From Pelagibacterium montanilacus (GTDB lineage: Bacteria > Pseudomonadota > Alphaproteobacteria > Rhizobiales > Devosiaceae): a DNA stretch of 64,000 bases. The DNA is taken from NCBI RefSeq assembly GCF_003992665.1, contig NZ_RZMX01000046.1, positions 62,001 to 126,000 of the forward strand, read 5' to 3'. This document shows, one piece after another, positions 26,002-34,971 of this stretch. The position numbers and the translations under genes are program-made. Below the pieces are notes generated by a model. It did not search any database, was not told the DNA's origin, and saw only the letters and a list, made by a program, of their open reading frames with translations. The stretch's first letter is position 1. Every line of letters begins with the position of its first letter.

Positions 26002-26109
26002 GCGTTTCCGAACTGAAAAAGTGTTTCCACTTTTTCTGGAAACGCTCCAAGTCTTTGATGTGTCGCGTTTCCGAACCGAAAAAGTGTTTCCACTTTTTCT
26101 GGAAACGCT
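26002..26109 (+). repeat. Intergenic mosaic palindrome, locus 3 (two tandem B units)
   Basis: Two B units, 26002-26046 and 26065-26109, start 63 bases apart. Each has outer arms GCGTTTCC / GGAAACGC and inner arms GAAAAAGTG / CACTTTTTC. They fill the gap between the convergent fosA and ispE genes. The last base of the second unit is the first base (on the plus strand) of the ispE stop codon. Confidence 0.9.
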
Positions 26110-26987
26110 CAGTCCTCCAGAAGGCGCGTGGCCGCGACCCAGCAGCGGGGCAAGGCATCCCTGAGATCGTGAGCCGCCTGATGGGCGGCAGCTTCACTGC
26201 CATAGAGCCCGAAGCAGGTGGCGCCGGAGCCCGACATGCGCGCCAGCGCACAGCCGGGCGTGCGGGTGATGGCGGCAAGGATGGGGCGGATGGCCGGCAC
26301 CATTTCCTCGGCAGGCGGCTGGAGATCGTTGCGGGTATCGGCGAGCCACAGGGAGAGATGCGCGGCGCGCTCGAAGCGCTCGGGGATATCCGGCAGCGGC
26401 GGATTGGTGCGTTCGGCAAGGTTGCGGAAGACAGCCGGGGTGGCCAGCGGCTCGCCGGGATTGACGAGCACCATGTGCATGGTCGGCAGTTGGGCGAGCG
26501 GGCGGACCCGTTCGCCAACGCCCGTGACCTCGCAGGTGCGCGACATCAGGCACATGGGCACATCCGCCCCCAGCCCGGAGGCCAGGGCAAAGAGATCGGC
26601 ATCGTGGATGGCGTAGGCGCTCATCTGGCGCAGGCCGCGCAGCGCGGCGGCCGCATCGGCCGACCCGCCGCCCAACCCGGAGGCGACCGGCAGGTGCTTT
26701 TCGAGCGTGATGTGAATCCCGGTTTCGAGCGCGTCGGGGAATCTGGACCGGAATCGCTCAAGGGCCCGCATGACGAGATTGGAGCGCCCGGCGGCCAGAT
26801 CGGCGGCAAACGGGCCGGTGATAGTCAATTCGTCGGACCGGGCCGGGACAAGGGTCAGGTGATCGGCAAGCTCGGTAAAGACGCACAGCGAGTGCAGGGT
26901 GTGGTAGCCGTCCGGGCGCTGCCCGGTGACGTGCAGCGCCAGATTGATCTTGGCCGCGGCCGCCTCGCCTACCGAGCCGCCTTCCAC
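26109..26987 (-). CDS. ispE: 4-diphosphocytidyl-2-C-methyl-D-erythritol kinase IspE
   Basis: A 292-residue GHMP kinase of the non-mevalonate isoprenoid pathway. It starts with AAAAKINLALHVTGQRPDGY and YHTLHSLCVF, has the ATP-binding PVASGLGGGSADAAAALRGL and a C-terminal ARMSGSGATCFGLYG. GTG 26987 gives MEGGSVGEAAAAKINL; a TTG at 26993 overlapping the upstream TPR stop (TTGA) is an equally tight alternative. No clear ribosome binding site exists, so translation is probably coupled to the TPR gene. Its stop codon touches the tandem palindromes of locus 3. Confidence 0.95.
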   Translation of the reverse strand: MEGGSVGEAAAAKINLALHVTGQRPDGYHTLHSLCVFTELADHLTLVPARSDELTITGPFAADLAAGRSNLVMRALERFRSRFPDALETGIHITLEKHLPVASGLGGGSADAAAALRGLRQMSAYAIHDADLFALASGLGADVPMCLMSRTCEVTGVGERVRPLAQLPTMHMVLVNPGEPLATPAVFRNLAERTNPPLPDIPERFERAAHLSLWLADTRNDLQPPAEEMVPAIRPILAAITRTPGCALARMSGSGATCFGLYGSEAAAHQAAHDLRDALPRCWVAATRLLED

Positions 26988-26989
26988 GG

Positions 26990-28687
26990 TCAATCGCCGA
27001 CGGGAGCGTCGGGATCGAGCCCGTTGGCCAACTTGGGACGGGCCCGATCGGTGACCGTGCCGCGCTCGTCGACATCGATGGCGATGCGCCACTGAAACCT
27101 GGCCTCGCGCTCGCGTCCGGCCACCCAATAGGCGTCGCCCAGATGATCGTTGACTTCGGGATCATTGGGCAGGATGCGGGCGGCCTGTTCGAGCTGCTCG
27201 ACAGCCTCATCGACCCGGCCGAGGCGATAGAACGCCCAGCCCAGACTGTCGATGATGTAGCCATTGCCCGGGGAGAGGGCGACGGCCTGCTCGATCATCT
27301 CGAGGGCCTGCTCAAGATTGATTCCCTGGTCGACCCAGCTGTAGCCGAGATAGTTCAGCACGTCCGGGTGGTCGGGGTTGATCTCGAGGGCACGGAGGAA
27401 ATCGGCTTCGGCCAGTTCCCAGCGCTGGGCACGCTCATAGGCGATGCCGCGCACGTAGAAATAGCGCCAGTCGCGCGGGCGGTCGCCGTCGATCTGGGCG
27501 ATGAGGTCCGAATAGGCTTGCGCCGAGGCATCCCACTGCTCGTCATAGCGCAGCAGGTCGCCCAGCGCGCCCAGAGCCTCGATGTTGTCGGGCTCGAGCG
27601 CCACGATGCCGCGAAGCTGCTCGATGGCTTCCTCGCGCTGGCCCTGCCGGTCGAGATTTTCCGCCAGCCGGATGGTGGCCGTGCCGTGCAGGGGGTAGGA
27701 TTCGGGCACCGACGCATAAAGCGCATTGGCCTCTTCGAACTGCTCGCGGGCCGAGAGGATCTCAGCGAGACTGGTGGAGATGACCCAGGATTCGGGGTCG
27801 AGATAGATCGCATAGCGCAGGAAGATGACGCCGAGCTCGATCGAGCCCTCACGTGCCAGAGCCGCGCCGAGGGAAAAGAGGGTTTCCGCGGCGCCGGCCT
27901 GGGCGCTCTGGGCAAAGACGCCGGGGCGCCGTTGAGCGGAAATAGGCTCCTCGAGCGCACGGACGAGCGGATGGACGGGACCGGCGGCCTGGAAGTCGGC
28001 AAGGACCTCGGCGGCTTCCTCGAACTCGCCGGCATTGCCGAGGATGCGGATATGGGCTTCGGCGGTGCGCGGGACCAGCGGATCGAGATCATAGGCCTGA
28101 CGGGTAAACGACAGCGCCTGCTGGCGGTCGCCGGCCACATCGGCCATCAGCCCGCGATAGAGCACGAGGAAATTTTCGAAAAGGCCCTGGGGGACCGTAT
28201 CGAGGGTTTCATAGGCGCCTTCGAGGTCGCCCTTGCCCACGGTGGCCCAGGCACTGAGGATGCCTGCAGCTCCGCCCATAAGGGTGTTGGGCGCAATGCG
28301 GCCAAGGGTCTGTTCGGCAGAGGCATAGCGGCGTTGCTTGAGCGCGATGATGCCAAGCGTGATGCCGGCGAGTTCGTCCCCGGCATCGGCGTCGCTGAGA
28401 TCCTGCGCCAGCAATTGCGCGCTCGAGATGTTGCCGGCCAGAAGATGGGCGAGAAAGGCGCTGCGCAGGAATTCGGCATTGCCGGGCTCTGCCATGGCGG
28501 CCTGAGCGAAATATTCGGACGCCGTACCCGCGTCGAGCCGGTTGAGCGCGGCGGTGCCGGCGAGATAGCTCCCCGTGGCCGAGGACTGGAACGAGGGGAA
28601 AAACGACTGGGTCCATGCCGGAACGGCAGGAACGAAGGCAAGGCAGACGACCGATAGCCGCAGGGCAGCCCGTTTGACCTGATACAT
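26990..28687 (-). CDS. Exported tetratricopeptide repeat protein
   Basis: A 565-residue TPR protein with a signal peptide (VKRAALRLSVVCLAFVPAVP, cleaved near AWTQ). TPR units run through most of the length, e.g. AGTAALNRLDAGTASEYFAQA, ADFLRALEINPDHPDVLNYL and LEQAARILPNDPEVNDHLGD; the C-terminal repeats include YLGYSWVDQGINLEQALEMI, typical of this alphaproteobacterial family. It probably acts as a periplasmic scaffold; the partner is unknown. I start at ATG 28687 because it gives a clean signal peptide; a further in-frame ATG at 28750 would bury it. It lies upstream of, and abuts, ispE on the same strand. Confidence 0.85.
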   Translation of the reverse strand: MYQVKRAALRLSVVCLAFVPAVPAWTQSFFPSFQSSATGSYLAGTAALNRLDAGTASEYFAQAAMAEPGNAEFLRSAFLAHLLAGNISSAQLLAQDLSDADAGDELAGITLGIIALKQRRYASAEQTLGRIAPNTLMGGAAGILSAWATVGKGDLEGAYETLDTVPQGLFENFLVLYRGLMADVAGDRQQALSFTRQAYDLDPLVPRTAEAHIRILGNAGEFEEAAEVLADFQAAGPVHPLVRALEEPISAQRRPGVFAQSAQAGAAETLFSLGAALAREGSIELGVIFLRYAIYLDPESWVISTSLAEILSAREQFEEANALYASVPESYPLHGTATIRLAENLDRQGQREEAIEQLRGIVALEPDNIEALGALGDLLRYDEQWDASAQAYSDLIAQIDGDRPRDWRYFYVRGIAYERAQRWELAEADFLRALEINPDHPDVLNYLGYSWVDQGINLEQALEMIEQAVALSPGNGYIIDSLGWAFYRLGRVDEAVEQLEQAARILPNDPEVNDHLGDAYWVAGREREARFQWRIAIDVDERGTVTDRARPKLANGLDPDAPVGD

Positions 28688-28760
28688 CACTTTGGCACCG
28701 CACTCCTCGATCCTGTTTCCGGTCCCCTCGCGCGGCAACCGATTCTCCACCTGCGAACCC

Positions 28761-28859
28761 TAGAGCATTTCCTGGTCTGATTGCATCAGTACAGGGCTCC
28801 GAGTCTTGATTCGTCGTGCTTCCGAAGCGGAAAAGCGAGACCGCTTCACCGGGAAGCAC
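28761..28859 (+). repeat. Intergenic mosaic palindrome, locus 4 (diverged)
   Basis: Module A (28761-28800, AGAGCATTTCCTG then CTGATTGCATCAG) and a diverged B unit (28816-28859, outer arms GTGCTTCC / GGAAGCAC, inner GAAGCGG / CCGCTTC). It is in the 276-base gap between etfQO and the TPR gene, 105 bases beyond the etfQO stop. Paired substitutions in both inner and outer arms keep the palindrome intact, which suggests the fold rather than the sequence is retained. Confidence 0.75.
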
Positions 28860-28963
28860 CCTAGCCAGAACGGCAAAGCGTGTCGAATTTGCGGCCTTCT
28901 GCGCACCCCGCCAACGTGGCCACCTGCGCCGGGCGGTGCAAGGGCGCTTCAATCACTTCGGCG

Positions 28964-30631
28964 TCACATGCCCGAATAGTTGGGGCCCGACCCGCCTTCG
29001 GGGGGCACCCAGTCGATATTGCCGGCGGGATCCTTGATGTCGCAGGTCTTGCAGTGCACGCAGTTCTGGGCGTTGATCCGGAACACGGGGCCCCCGCCCT
29101 CCTCGGTGACCTCGTAGACCCCCGCGGGGCAATAAAGCGGCGCGGGCTCACCAAAGCGGGGCAGGTTCTCGGCTATGGGAACAGCAGGATCGCGAAGGCG
29201 CAGATGGACCGGCTGGTCCTCTTCATGGGCGATGTTGGCGAGATAAACCGAGTCCGTGCGCGAGGAGGTGAGAGCACCATCGGGGCGCCCATAGGTGAGC
29301 GGTTCGACCTCGGCGATGGGTTTGAGGACCTCACGGTCCGATTTCCGCATGGAGAGCCCACCGAAGGGGGACACCCGCGCAAGGCTGGAGGCCCACATGT
29401 CGAGCCCCGCCAGCCCGACGCCCGCAAGATCACCGAATCTGGACCAGAGCGGTTTGACGGCGCGAACGGGGTAAAGCTCGTCCCTTATGCCCGCGCCGAG
29501 CACCGCTGCGTCCAGCGTCTCGATCACGTCCGCCGAGCGCCCCTCGCCGATGGCGCGTGCGACCTCGAGGCCGGCGACCCGGCCCGAGCGGAAGGCGTTG
29601 TGGATGGCCTTGAGCCGGGGCACGTTCATGAAGCCCGCCGCGCAGCCGATGAGCGCGCCACCGGGAAAGGCCAGCCGCGGGATCGCGCCCCAGCCGCCCG
29701 AGGTCAGCGCCCGGGCGCCATAGGAAATGCGCGTGCCCCCTTCGAGCAGCGTCGCCATTTTCGGGTGGGTCTTGAAGCGCTGGAACTCGTCGAAAGGCGA
29801 GAGCGTGGGATTGGTGTAGTCGAGATGGGTGACGAGCCCGAGATAGACCCGATTGTCCGACGCGTGATAACAGAACCCGCCGCCCGAGGCGCGACCGGCC
29901 AGCGGATGGCCGAGGAAATGCTCGACCTTGCCCGGGCTATGCCGTTCGGGGGCGATCTCCCAGATTTCCTTGATGCCCAGGCCGTATTTCTGCGGCGCGC
30001 GGCCCTGGGCCAGCCCGAAGCGCTCGATGACCCCCTTGGTGAGCGAGCCGCGGGCGCCTTCGGCCAGAAGCGTATAGCGGGCACGCAGCTCGACGCCGGG
30101 GGTGAAGCCGGGCTTTTCGCTTCCGTCCCGGGCGCGGCCAAGATCCCCCGTGACGACGCCGAGGATTTCCCCTTTCTCCCCGACGATCACATCGGCCCCT
30201 GCGGTGCCGGGGAAGATGTCGACCCCAATCGCTTCAGCCTCCTGGGCGAGCCAGCCGCAGAGGGTCCCGAGCGAACAGATCACCGCCCCCTGGGTCTTCA
30301 TGATGGGCGGGATCAGCGCCTGAGGGAAACCGATGGCCCCGGTTTTGGTAAGATAGACGAAGCGGTCATCGGTGACCGTGGGGCCGACCGGGGCGCCCTT
30401 TTCCCGCCAGTCGGGGATCAGTTCGTCCAGCCCCACCGGGTCCATGACCGCGCCCGAAAGAATATGCCCGCCCACTTCGGCGGCTTTTTCGATGACGATG
30501 ACGGAGAGTTCAGGAGCGGCCTGGCGGATGGCGATGGCGGCGGCCAGCCCGGACGGCCCCGCACCCACGACCAGAACGTCGGTTTCCATGATCTCGCGTT
30601 CGACGGCGTCTGACAGGCTGGCTTCGGACAT
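28964..30631 (-). CDS. etfQO: Electron transfer flavoprotein-ubiquinone oxidoreductase
   Basis: A 555-residue peripheral membrane flavoprotein that passes electrons from ETF (fatty-acid and amino-acid dehydrogenation) to ubiquinone. The FAD site is VLVVGAGPSGLAAAIAI near residue 20, followed by GHILSGAVMDP. The C-terminal [4Fe-4S] domain shows YCPAGVYEV and NCVHCKTCDIKDP, supplying the four Cys ligands, then GNIDWVPPEGGSGPNYSGM as the usual ending. ATG 30631 gives MSEASLSDAVER; ATG 30646 or 30589 are alternatives. It stands divergent from the UDG gene with a 72-base gap. Confidence 0.96.
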   Translation of the reverse strand: MSEASLSDAVEREIMETDVLVVGAGPSGLAAAIAIRQAAPELSVIVIEKAAEVGGHILSGAVMDPVGLDELIPDWREKGAPVGPTVTDDRFVYLTKTGAIGFPQALIPPIMKTQGAVICSLGTLCGWLAQEAEAIGVDIFPGTAGADVIVGEKGEILGVVTGDLGRARDGSEKPGFTPGVELRARYTLLAEGARGSLTKGVIERFGLAQGRAPQKYGLGIKEIWEIAPERHSPGKVEHFLGHPLAGRASGGGFCYHASDNRVYLGLVTHLDYTNPTLSPFDEFQRFKTHPKMATLLEGGTRISYGARALTSGGWGAIPRLAFPGGALIGCAAGFMNVPRLKAIHNAFRSGRVAGLEVARAIGEGRSADVIETLDAAVLGAGIRDELYPVRAVKPLWSRFGDLAGVGLAGLDMWASSLARVSPFGGLSMRKSDREVLKPIAEVEPLTYGRPDGALTSSRTDSVYLANIAHEEDQPVHLRLRDPAVPIAENLPRFGEPAPLYCPAGVYEVTEEGGGPVFRINAQNCVHCKTCDIKDPAGNIDWVPPEGGSGPNYSGM

Positions 30632-30703
30632 GGCGTCACAATCCATGCTGGGGGACCGGTGCGGCTTTGCGACCGTTCGTGCGTGTGCCATAGAGAAGGC
30701 GTC

Positions 30704-31534
30704 ATGGCAAATCGCGAACTCGACCACAGCGAAATGATCGCCGCGCTGGAATGGTACAGCGCGGTCGGGGTCGATGTGTCCGTGGGCGAGGTCGCGGTCG
30801 ACCGGTTCGCGGAATCGGCGCGCGCCGCGTCGGCGTTGACTGGGGAAAAAGGCCGCCCCCGACCTGCCCCGGCGATGCCGGCGGCCCGGACCGAGCCGCC
30901 GCCGGTGCCCACCCTTGGCGGGGTCGAGGACGGAGATCCGCAATCGGCGCGGGAGCTGGCGCAAAGCGCCGATACGCTCGATGCGCTGCGCGCGGCGCTC
31001 GATGGTTTCGAGGGATGCCAGCTCAAGCTGCGGGCCACCAACCTGGTTTTCGCGGACGGGAACCCCGAGGCCGAGATCATGCTGGTGGGCGAAGCGCCCG
31101 GGCGCGACGAGGATTTGCAGGGTAAGCCGTTCGTGGGCCGTTCGGGCCAGTTGCTCGACCGGATGCTCGGCGCGATCGGGCTCGACCGCGACTCTGTCTA
31201 TATCGCCAACACGGTGCCCTGGCGGCCGCCGGGCAACCGCACGCCGGCGCCTGCGGAAGTGGCGGTGTGCCTGCCGTTTCTCCATCGCCAGATCGAACTG
31301 GTGGCGCCCAAGGTTCTCGTGACGCTGGGCGGGGCGGCCTCGGCGACGCTGTTCGAGACCGATACCGGGATCACGCGCCTGCGTGGCACATGGCGCGACC
31401 TGGAGGTGGGCAGCCATTCCATGCGGGCGATCGCCACGCTGCACCCCGCCTATCTGTTGCGCCAGCCGGCGGCCAAGCGGCTGGCCTGGCAGGACATGCT
31501 GGCGATCGCTGACGCGATGGGGCGGGCGAGCTAG
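30704..31534 (+). CDS. Family-4-like uracil-DNA glycosylase
   Basis: A 276-residue protein with a 100-residue Pro/Ala-rich N-terminal extension and a UDG family 4/5-type domain. Motifs: VGEAPGRDEDLQGKPFVGRS (129 onward), YIANTVPWRPPGNRTP, VTLGGAASATLF and HPAYLLR (247 onward). It should remove uracil from deaminated DNA. Only two cysteines are present, Cys105 (FEGCQLKLR) and Cys189 (AVCLPFL), whereas family 4 enzymes use four to hold a [4Fe-4S] cluster; the paired positions are replaced. It may lack the cluster or represent a variant class. ATG 30704 is chosen because homologues start with a short helix like LDHSEMIAALEWY. A tandem repeat array follows the stop. Confidence 0.83.
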   Translation: MANRELDHSEMIAALEWYSAVGVDVSVGEVAVDRFAESARAASALTGEKGRPRPAPAMPAARTEPPPVPTLGGVEDGDPQSARELAQSADTLDALRAALDGFEGCQLKLRATNLVFADGNPEAEIMLVGEAPGRDEDLQGKPFVGRSGQLLDRMLGAIGLDRDSVYIANTVPWRPPGNRTPAPAEVAVCLPFLHRQIELVAPKVLVTLGGAASATLFETDTGITRLRGTWRDLEVGSHSMRAIATLHPAYLLRQPAAKRLAWQDMLAIADAMGRAS

Positions 31535-31541
31535 ATTCGTC

Positions 31542-31758
31542 GCGGTTCCGAGCCGGAGAAGGGTTCCGTTTTTCCTGGGAACGCCCGGTCTCCGTTTTCG
31601 CCTTCCCGAACCGGAAAAGTGTTCCACTTTTCCTGGGGACGCTCAGTCTCCCTTTTCGCCTTCCCGAACCGGAAAAGTGTTCCACTTTTCCTGGGAACGC
31701 TCAGTCTCCCTTTTCGCCTTCCCGAACCGGAAAAGTGTTCCACTTTTCCTGGGAACGC
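31542..31758 (+). repeat. Intergenic mosaic palindrome, locus 5 (four tandem B units)
   Basis: One diverged B unit (about 31542-31586) and three nearly identical ones whose GAACCGGAAAAGTG cores lie at 31608, 31666 and 31724, a period of exactly 58 bases. The array fills the whole 224-base gap between the convergent UDG and EamA genes, and runs into the EamA stop codon at 31759. There are no unique spacers between units, so it is not a CRISPR array. Confidence 0.9.
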
Positions 31759-32739
31759 TCAGTGCGGGCTGGTGGTCCGCCTGGCGCTGGAATGGTCGAT
31801 GCCCAGCCGGCTCTCGCGATAGATGATGAAGATGCCGGCGCCCACGACAATGGTGCCGCCGATCAGCATCTGGGGGGTGGGGACCTCGGAAAAGACCAGG
31901 TAGCCGATGGCGACCGCCAGAATCATCGAGGAATACTCGAAGGGGGCAATGGTCGACATGTCCGCGTGGCGGTAGCTTTCGGTCATCAGGATCTGGCCCA
32001 CGCCGCCGGCGATGCCCGCGGAGATGAGCAACGTCGCCTCCCCGGCCGACAGCGGAACCCAGCCGAAGGGGATGGAGATCAGCCCCGTGGCGGTGCTCAC
32101 CAGAGAGAAATAGATCACGATGGTGGCGCTACGCTCGGTAAAGACCAGCCGACGCACCATGAGCATGGCCACCGCGGCCGTGATGCAGGCGGTGAACGCG
32201 GCGAGCGCGCCGACCGTCTCGGGGCCCATTTCGGAGAGATCGCCCGAAAAGACCGTCAGCCGGGGCCACATCACGATGATCACCCCGATAAGCCCCACGA
32301 TGACCGCGGACCAGCGGAAGAGCCGGATCTGCTCGCCCATGAACAGGGCCGAGAACACCACGATGAACAGCGGGGTGGCGTAGTGGATGGTGATCGCCTC
32401 GGGCAGCGGCAGGCGGGTGAGCGCAAAAAAGATCAGCCACATGCCGGAAACCCCGATCAGCCCGCGCAGGACGTGCGAACCGGGCCGGCTGGTCTTGAGC
32501 CCGTCGCGCAACTGGCCCTGCCAGGCGAGGAAGGCGACCATGGGCACCAGCGCAAAGAACGAACGGAAGAAGACGATCTGGCCCACCGGCACCCCCTCGG
32601 CGGCCTTGATCATGGAGCTCATGGCGACCATGACGAACACCGAGGCGACCTTGAGCCCGATGCCGATCATAACGCGCGGCTGGACCTGGGACAGCGACGG
32701 GCGGTCGGGAGCGGAGGGGGAGCGTTTCGGGTCGGACAC
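31759..32739 (-). CDS. EamA/DMT-superfamily transporter
   Basis: A 326-residue inner-membrane protein with about ten hydrophobic segments, e.g. GLKVASVFVMVAMSSMIKAA, WSAVIVGLIGVIIVMWPRL and IGGTIVVGAGIFIIY, in two EamA repeats. PLPEAITIHYATPLFIVVFS is the typical EamA motif. Substrate unknown; family members export metabolites or take up cofactors. There is no ATG near the start: GTG 32739 gives 23 residues before the first membrane segment and has a weak GAAAG upstream; GTG 32802 would add 21 residues. Its stop codon adjoins the tandem palindrome array. Confidence 0.82.
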   Translation of the reverse strand: MSDPKRSPSAPDRPSLSQVQPRVMIGIGLKVASVFVMVAMSSMIKAAEGVPVGQIVFFRSFFALVPMVAFLAWQGQLRDGLKTSRPGSHVLRGLIGVSGMWLIFFALTRLPLPEAITIHYATPLFIVVFSALFMGEQIRLFRWSAVIVGLIGVIIVMWPRLTVFSGDLSEMGPETVGALAAFTACITAAVAMLMVRRLVFTERSATIVIYFSLVSTATGLISIPFGWVPLSAGEATLLISAGIAGGVGQILMTESYRHADMSTIAPFEYSSMILAVAIGYLVFSEVPTPQMLIGGTIVVGAGIFIIYRESRLGIDHSSARRTTSPH

Positions 32740-32999
32740 GGCAGAAGTCTTTCGGGCGGCTGGCCGGCCGGACACGGCAGTGTCACGGCGCTTGCCTATC
32801 ACTACCGGCTACTCCGCGGCCGGACTTTTGGCAAGCGCGCAGGAACACACTGGACCGGACGATCATTTTCGACCGGGTCTTTTGCCTTTGCGCTTGACGA
32901 TGGTACCGTTTGAGATACGGCAGGCCGTGACGACAACGCGAACCGGACGAGTGGCACGCGCTCGTCCTCTATACACTCGAGAGAACCGGCAAGGTCAGC

Positions 33000-34325
33000 A
33001 TGTCACAAGTCATCCGGATTTCCGCGCTGCTGATGAGTTCGGCGCTGCTCATGGTGGCGGGGGGCATGCATGGGCTGATTCTGCCCGTGCGCGGCGCGGC
33101 AGAAGGATTTTCGCTGCTCGCGCTCGGCCTGATCGGCACCGGATGGTCGGTGGGCTTTATCACCGGGTCGATCGCCGTGCCCAAGCTGGTCCAGAGGGTG
33201 GGCCATATCCGGGCCTATGCGGTGATGGCGGCCATCGCCTGCATGACGATCCTCGTGAACCTGATATTCATCCACGACTGGGCGTGGATCGTCTTGCGCG
33301 TGTTTTCCGGCTTCTGCTTTGCCGGGGCGGCGATGGTGGTGGAAAGCTGGCTCAACGAGGTCTCGGACAATCGCAGCCGGGGCACGACGTTCTCGATCTA
33401 TGTGTCGGTCACGCTTTTCGCCACCACGGCGGGGCAGATGGCGATATCGGTAACCGGGGTGGCGGGCTACATCCCCTTCGTTCTGGCCGCGATCGCCTAT
33501 ATCGGGGCGGTGCTGCCGACCGCGATCACCCGCACGCCCCAGCCTGTGCCGCTGCAATCGGCGTCCTTTGATATCGGGCTGTTGTTCAGGACCTCGCCGA
33601 TCGCGGTGATGACCGCGTTTTCGGTGGGCATGGCCAATGGCGCCTTCGGTACGCTGGCGCCGGTCTATGGTCTGGAACGCGGGTTTTCCACGGCCACGAT
33701 CGCCTATGTGATGAGTCTCGCGATCGTTGCCGGAGCCATCGCGCAGATCCCGCTCGGGCGTCTGTCAGACATCATCGACCGGCGCGCCGTGATCATGGGC
33801 GTTGCGGTGACCGGCGCGGTCGCGGGGCTTTTGATGATGGTGTTCAACCCCGGCGAAAATGTCTTCCTATACATCTTCTTCGGGCTGTACGGGCTGGCGG
33901 CCTATTCGATGTATGCGATCGCCGTCGCCCACGCCAACGACTTCGCCCAGGATGGCGAATTCGCCAAGATCGCGTCGGGGATGCTGCTGTTTCTGGGCGC
34001 AGGGTCGATGGCCGGCCCGATTCTCGCGGCCCTGATCATGGGCATGGCGGGCCCGGTGTCGCTGTTCATCGTCACGGCTCTCTTCCATGGAGGGCTGGCG
34101 CTGGCCGCCTTCCTGCGCATGCGGGTGCGCGAGGCGACGCCGGCCGACGAGCGGGCGCCGTTCCAGCCCATGCCGGCGGAACGCACGGTTACCGCCGAAA
34201 CGGTGGCGTTCGACCCGCGTGCCGACGAGATCGAGTTCGACCCCGATGCCATGCAGGAAGGGGACCAGAGCTCTTCCGAACAGACTGGCAGCGACACGCC
34301 TGCGCACAAACAGGAAGTGCAATGA
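33000..34325 (+). CDS. Major facilitator superfamily transporter
   Basis: A 441-residue permease with twelve predicted membrane segments and a 60-residue acidic cytoplasmic tail. The family signs are GTGWSVGFITGSIAVPKLVQRVGHIRAYAV (loop 2-3 region), RVFSGFCFAGAAMVVESWLNE and IPLGRLSDIIDRRAV in the second half. VESWLNE and the overall pattern resemble YcaD-type MFS proteins; the substrate is unknown. It is divergent from the EamA gene and overlaps moaB by ATGA, so it is translated together with a molybdenum cofactor gene, though that need not mean a shared function. Confidence 0.88.
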   Translation: MSQVIRISALLMSSALLMVAGGMHGLILPVRGAAEGFSLLALGLIGTGWSVGFITGSIAVPKLVQRVGHIRAYAVMAAIACMTILVNLIFIHDWAWIVLRVFSGFCFAGAAMVVESWLNEVSDNRSRGTTFSIYVSVTLFATTAGQMAISVTGVAGYIPFVLAAIAYIGAVLPTAITRTPQPVPLQSASFDIGLLFRTSPIAVMTAFSVGMANGAFGTLAPVYGLERGFSTATIAYVMSLAIVAGAIAQIPLGRLSDIIDRRAVIMGVAVTGAVAGLLMMVFNPGENVFLYIFFGLYGLAAYSMYAIAVAHANDFAQDGEFAKIASGMLLFLGAGSMAGPILAALIMGMAGPVSLFIVTALFHGGLALAAFLRMRVREATPADERAPFQPMPAERTVTAETVAFDPRADEIEFDPDAMQEGDQSSSEQTGSDTPAHKQEVQ

Positions 34326-34858
34326 TGTTTCCCTTCAAGATCGACGAAACCCACCCGTTCGTCCCCGTGAGCTTTGCGGTGCTGGCGGTTTCCGACACCC
34401 GCACGCTCGAGGATGACACCTCCGGGGCGCTCCTGGCCGAGATGATCGAGCGGGACGGGCATCGCTGCCTTGACCGGGCGGTGGTGCGCGACGAGATCGA
34501 GGCGATCCGGGAGCGCGTGCGCCCCTGGCTCCAGGACGCAACCATCGACGTGGTGCTGACCACGGGGGGCACAGGGTTTTCCGGCCGGGACGTAACTCCC
34601 GAAGCGCTCGAGCCCCTGTTCACCAAGCGGATGGAGGGGTTCTCGGTGCTCTTCCACCAGTATTCGGCGACCCTGATCGGCACCTCGACGCTGCAGTCGC
34701 GGGCCACCGCGGGGCTGATCGACACCACATTCGTCTTCTGCCTGCCCGGCTCGCGAGGAGCCTGCCGGGACGCATGGGACGCGATTCTCAAGCACCAGTT
34801 CGACAGCCGGCACATGCCGTGCAACTTTATCGAAGTGATGCCTCGCCTCCGCGAATAG
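34322..34858 (+). CDS. moaB: Molybdenum cofactor biosynthesis protein MoaB
   Basis: A 178-residue MoaB/Mog-family protein that acts on molybdopterin (adenylylation step) in molybdenum cofactor synthesis. It shows FAVLAVSDTRTLEDDTSGAL, VVLTTGGTGFSGRDVTPEA (the family signature TTGGTG), LFHQYSATLIGTSTLQSRAT and FCLPGSRGACRDAWDAI. The start ATGATG overlaps the MFS stop. Molybdenum cofactor genes otherwise do not appear in the window. Confidence 0.95.
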   Translation: MMFPFKIDETHPFVPVSFAVLAVSDTRTLEDDTSGALLAEMIERDGHRCLDRAVVRDEIEAIRERVRPWLQDATIDVVLTTGGTGFSGRDVTPEALEPLFTKRMEGFSVLFHQYSATLIGTSTLQSRATAGLIDTTFVFCLPGSRGACRDAWDAILKHQFDSRHMPCNFIEVMPRLRE

Positions 34859-34878
34859 CGGACTGCCTACGTTAACTT

Positions 34879-34893
34879 GTTCTTGTTTTGTTC
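34879..34893 (+). promoter_or_regulatory. SOS (LexA) box upstream of the radical SAM gene
   Basis: GTTC-N7-GTTC (34879-34882 and 34890-34893) matches the alphaproteobacterial LexA operator exactly. It lies 79 bases before the radical SAM start. An imperfect 10-bp inverted repeat (CGAACAGGCC ... GGCTTGTTCG, 34921-34950) follows and could be a second site or a leader hairpin. Confidence 0.7.
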
Positions 34894-34971
34894 TGATTGC
34901 TCCCCTATCTTGAGGGGAACGAACAGGCCGCGATTCGGCTTGTTCGAACATCCGGAATGGAGACATGAGCG

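Noticed and set aside
25965-26109. Short peptides with KCFHFFWKRS-like sequence encoded across several repeat loci
   Set aside because: They are translations of the palindromic repeat itself and recur wherever it does.
31542-31758. CRISPR-like array of regularly spaced repeats
   Set aside because: Units are contiguous with no unique spacers, no cas genes are near, and the same unit is dispersed elsewhere as single copies.
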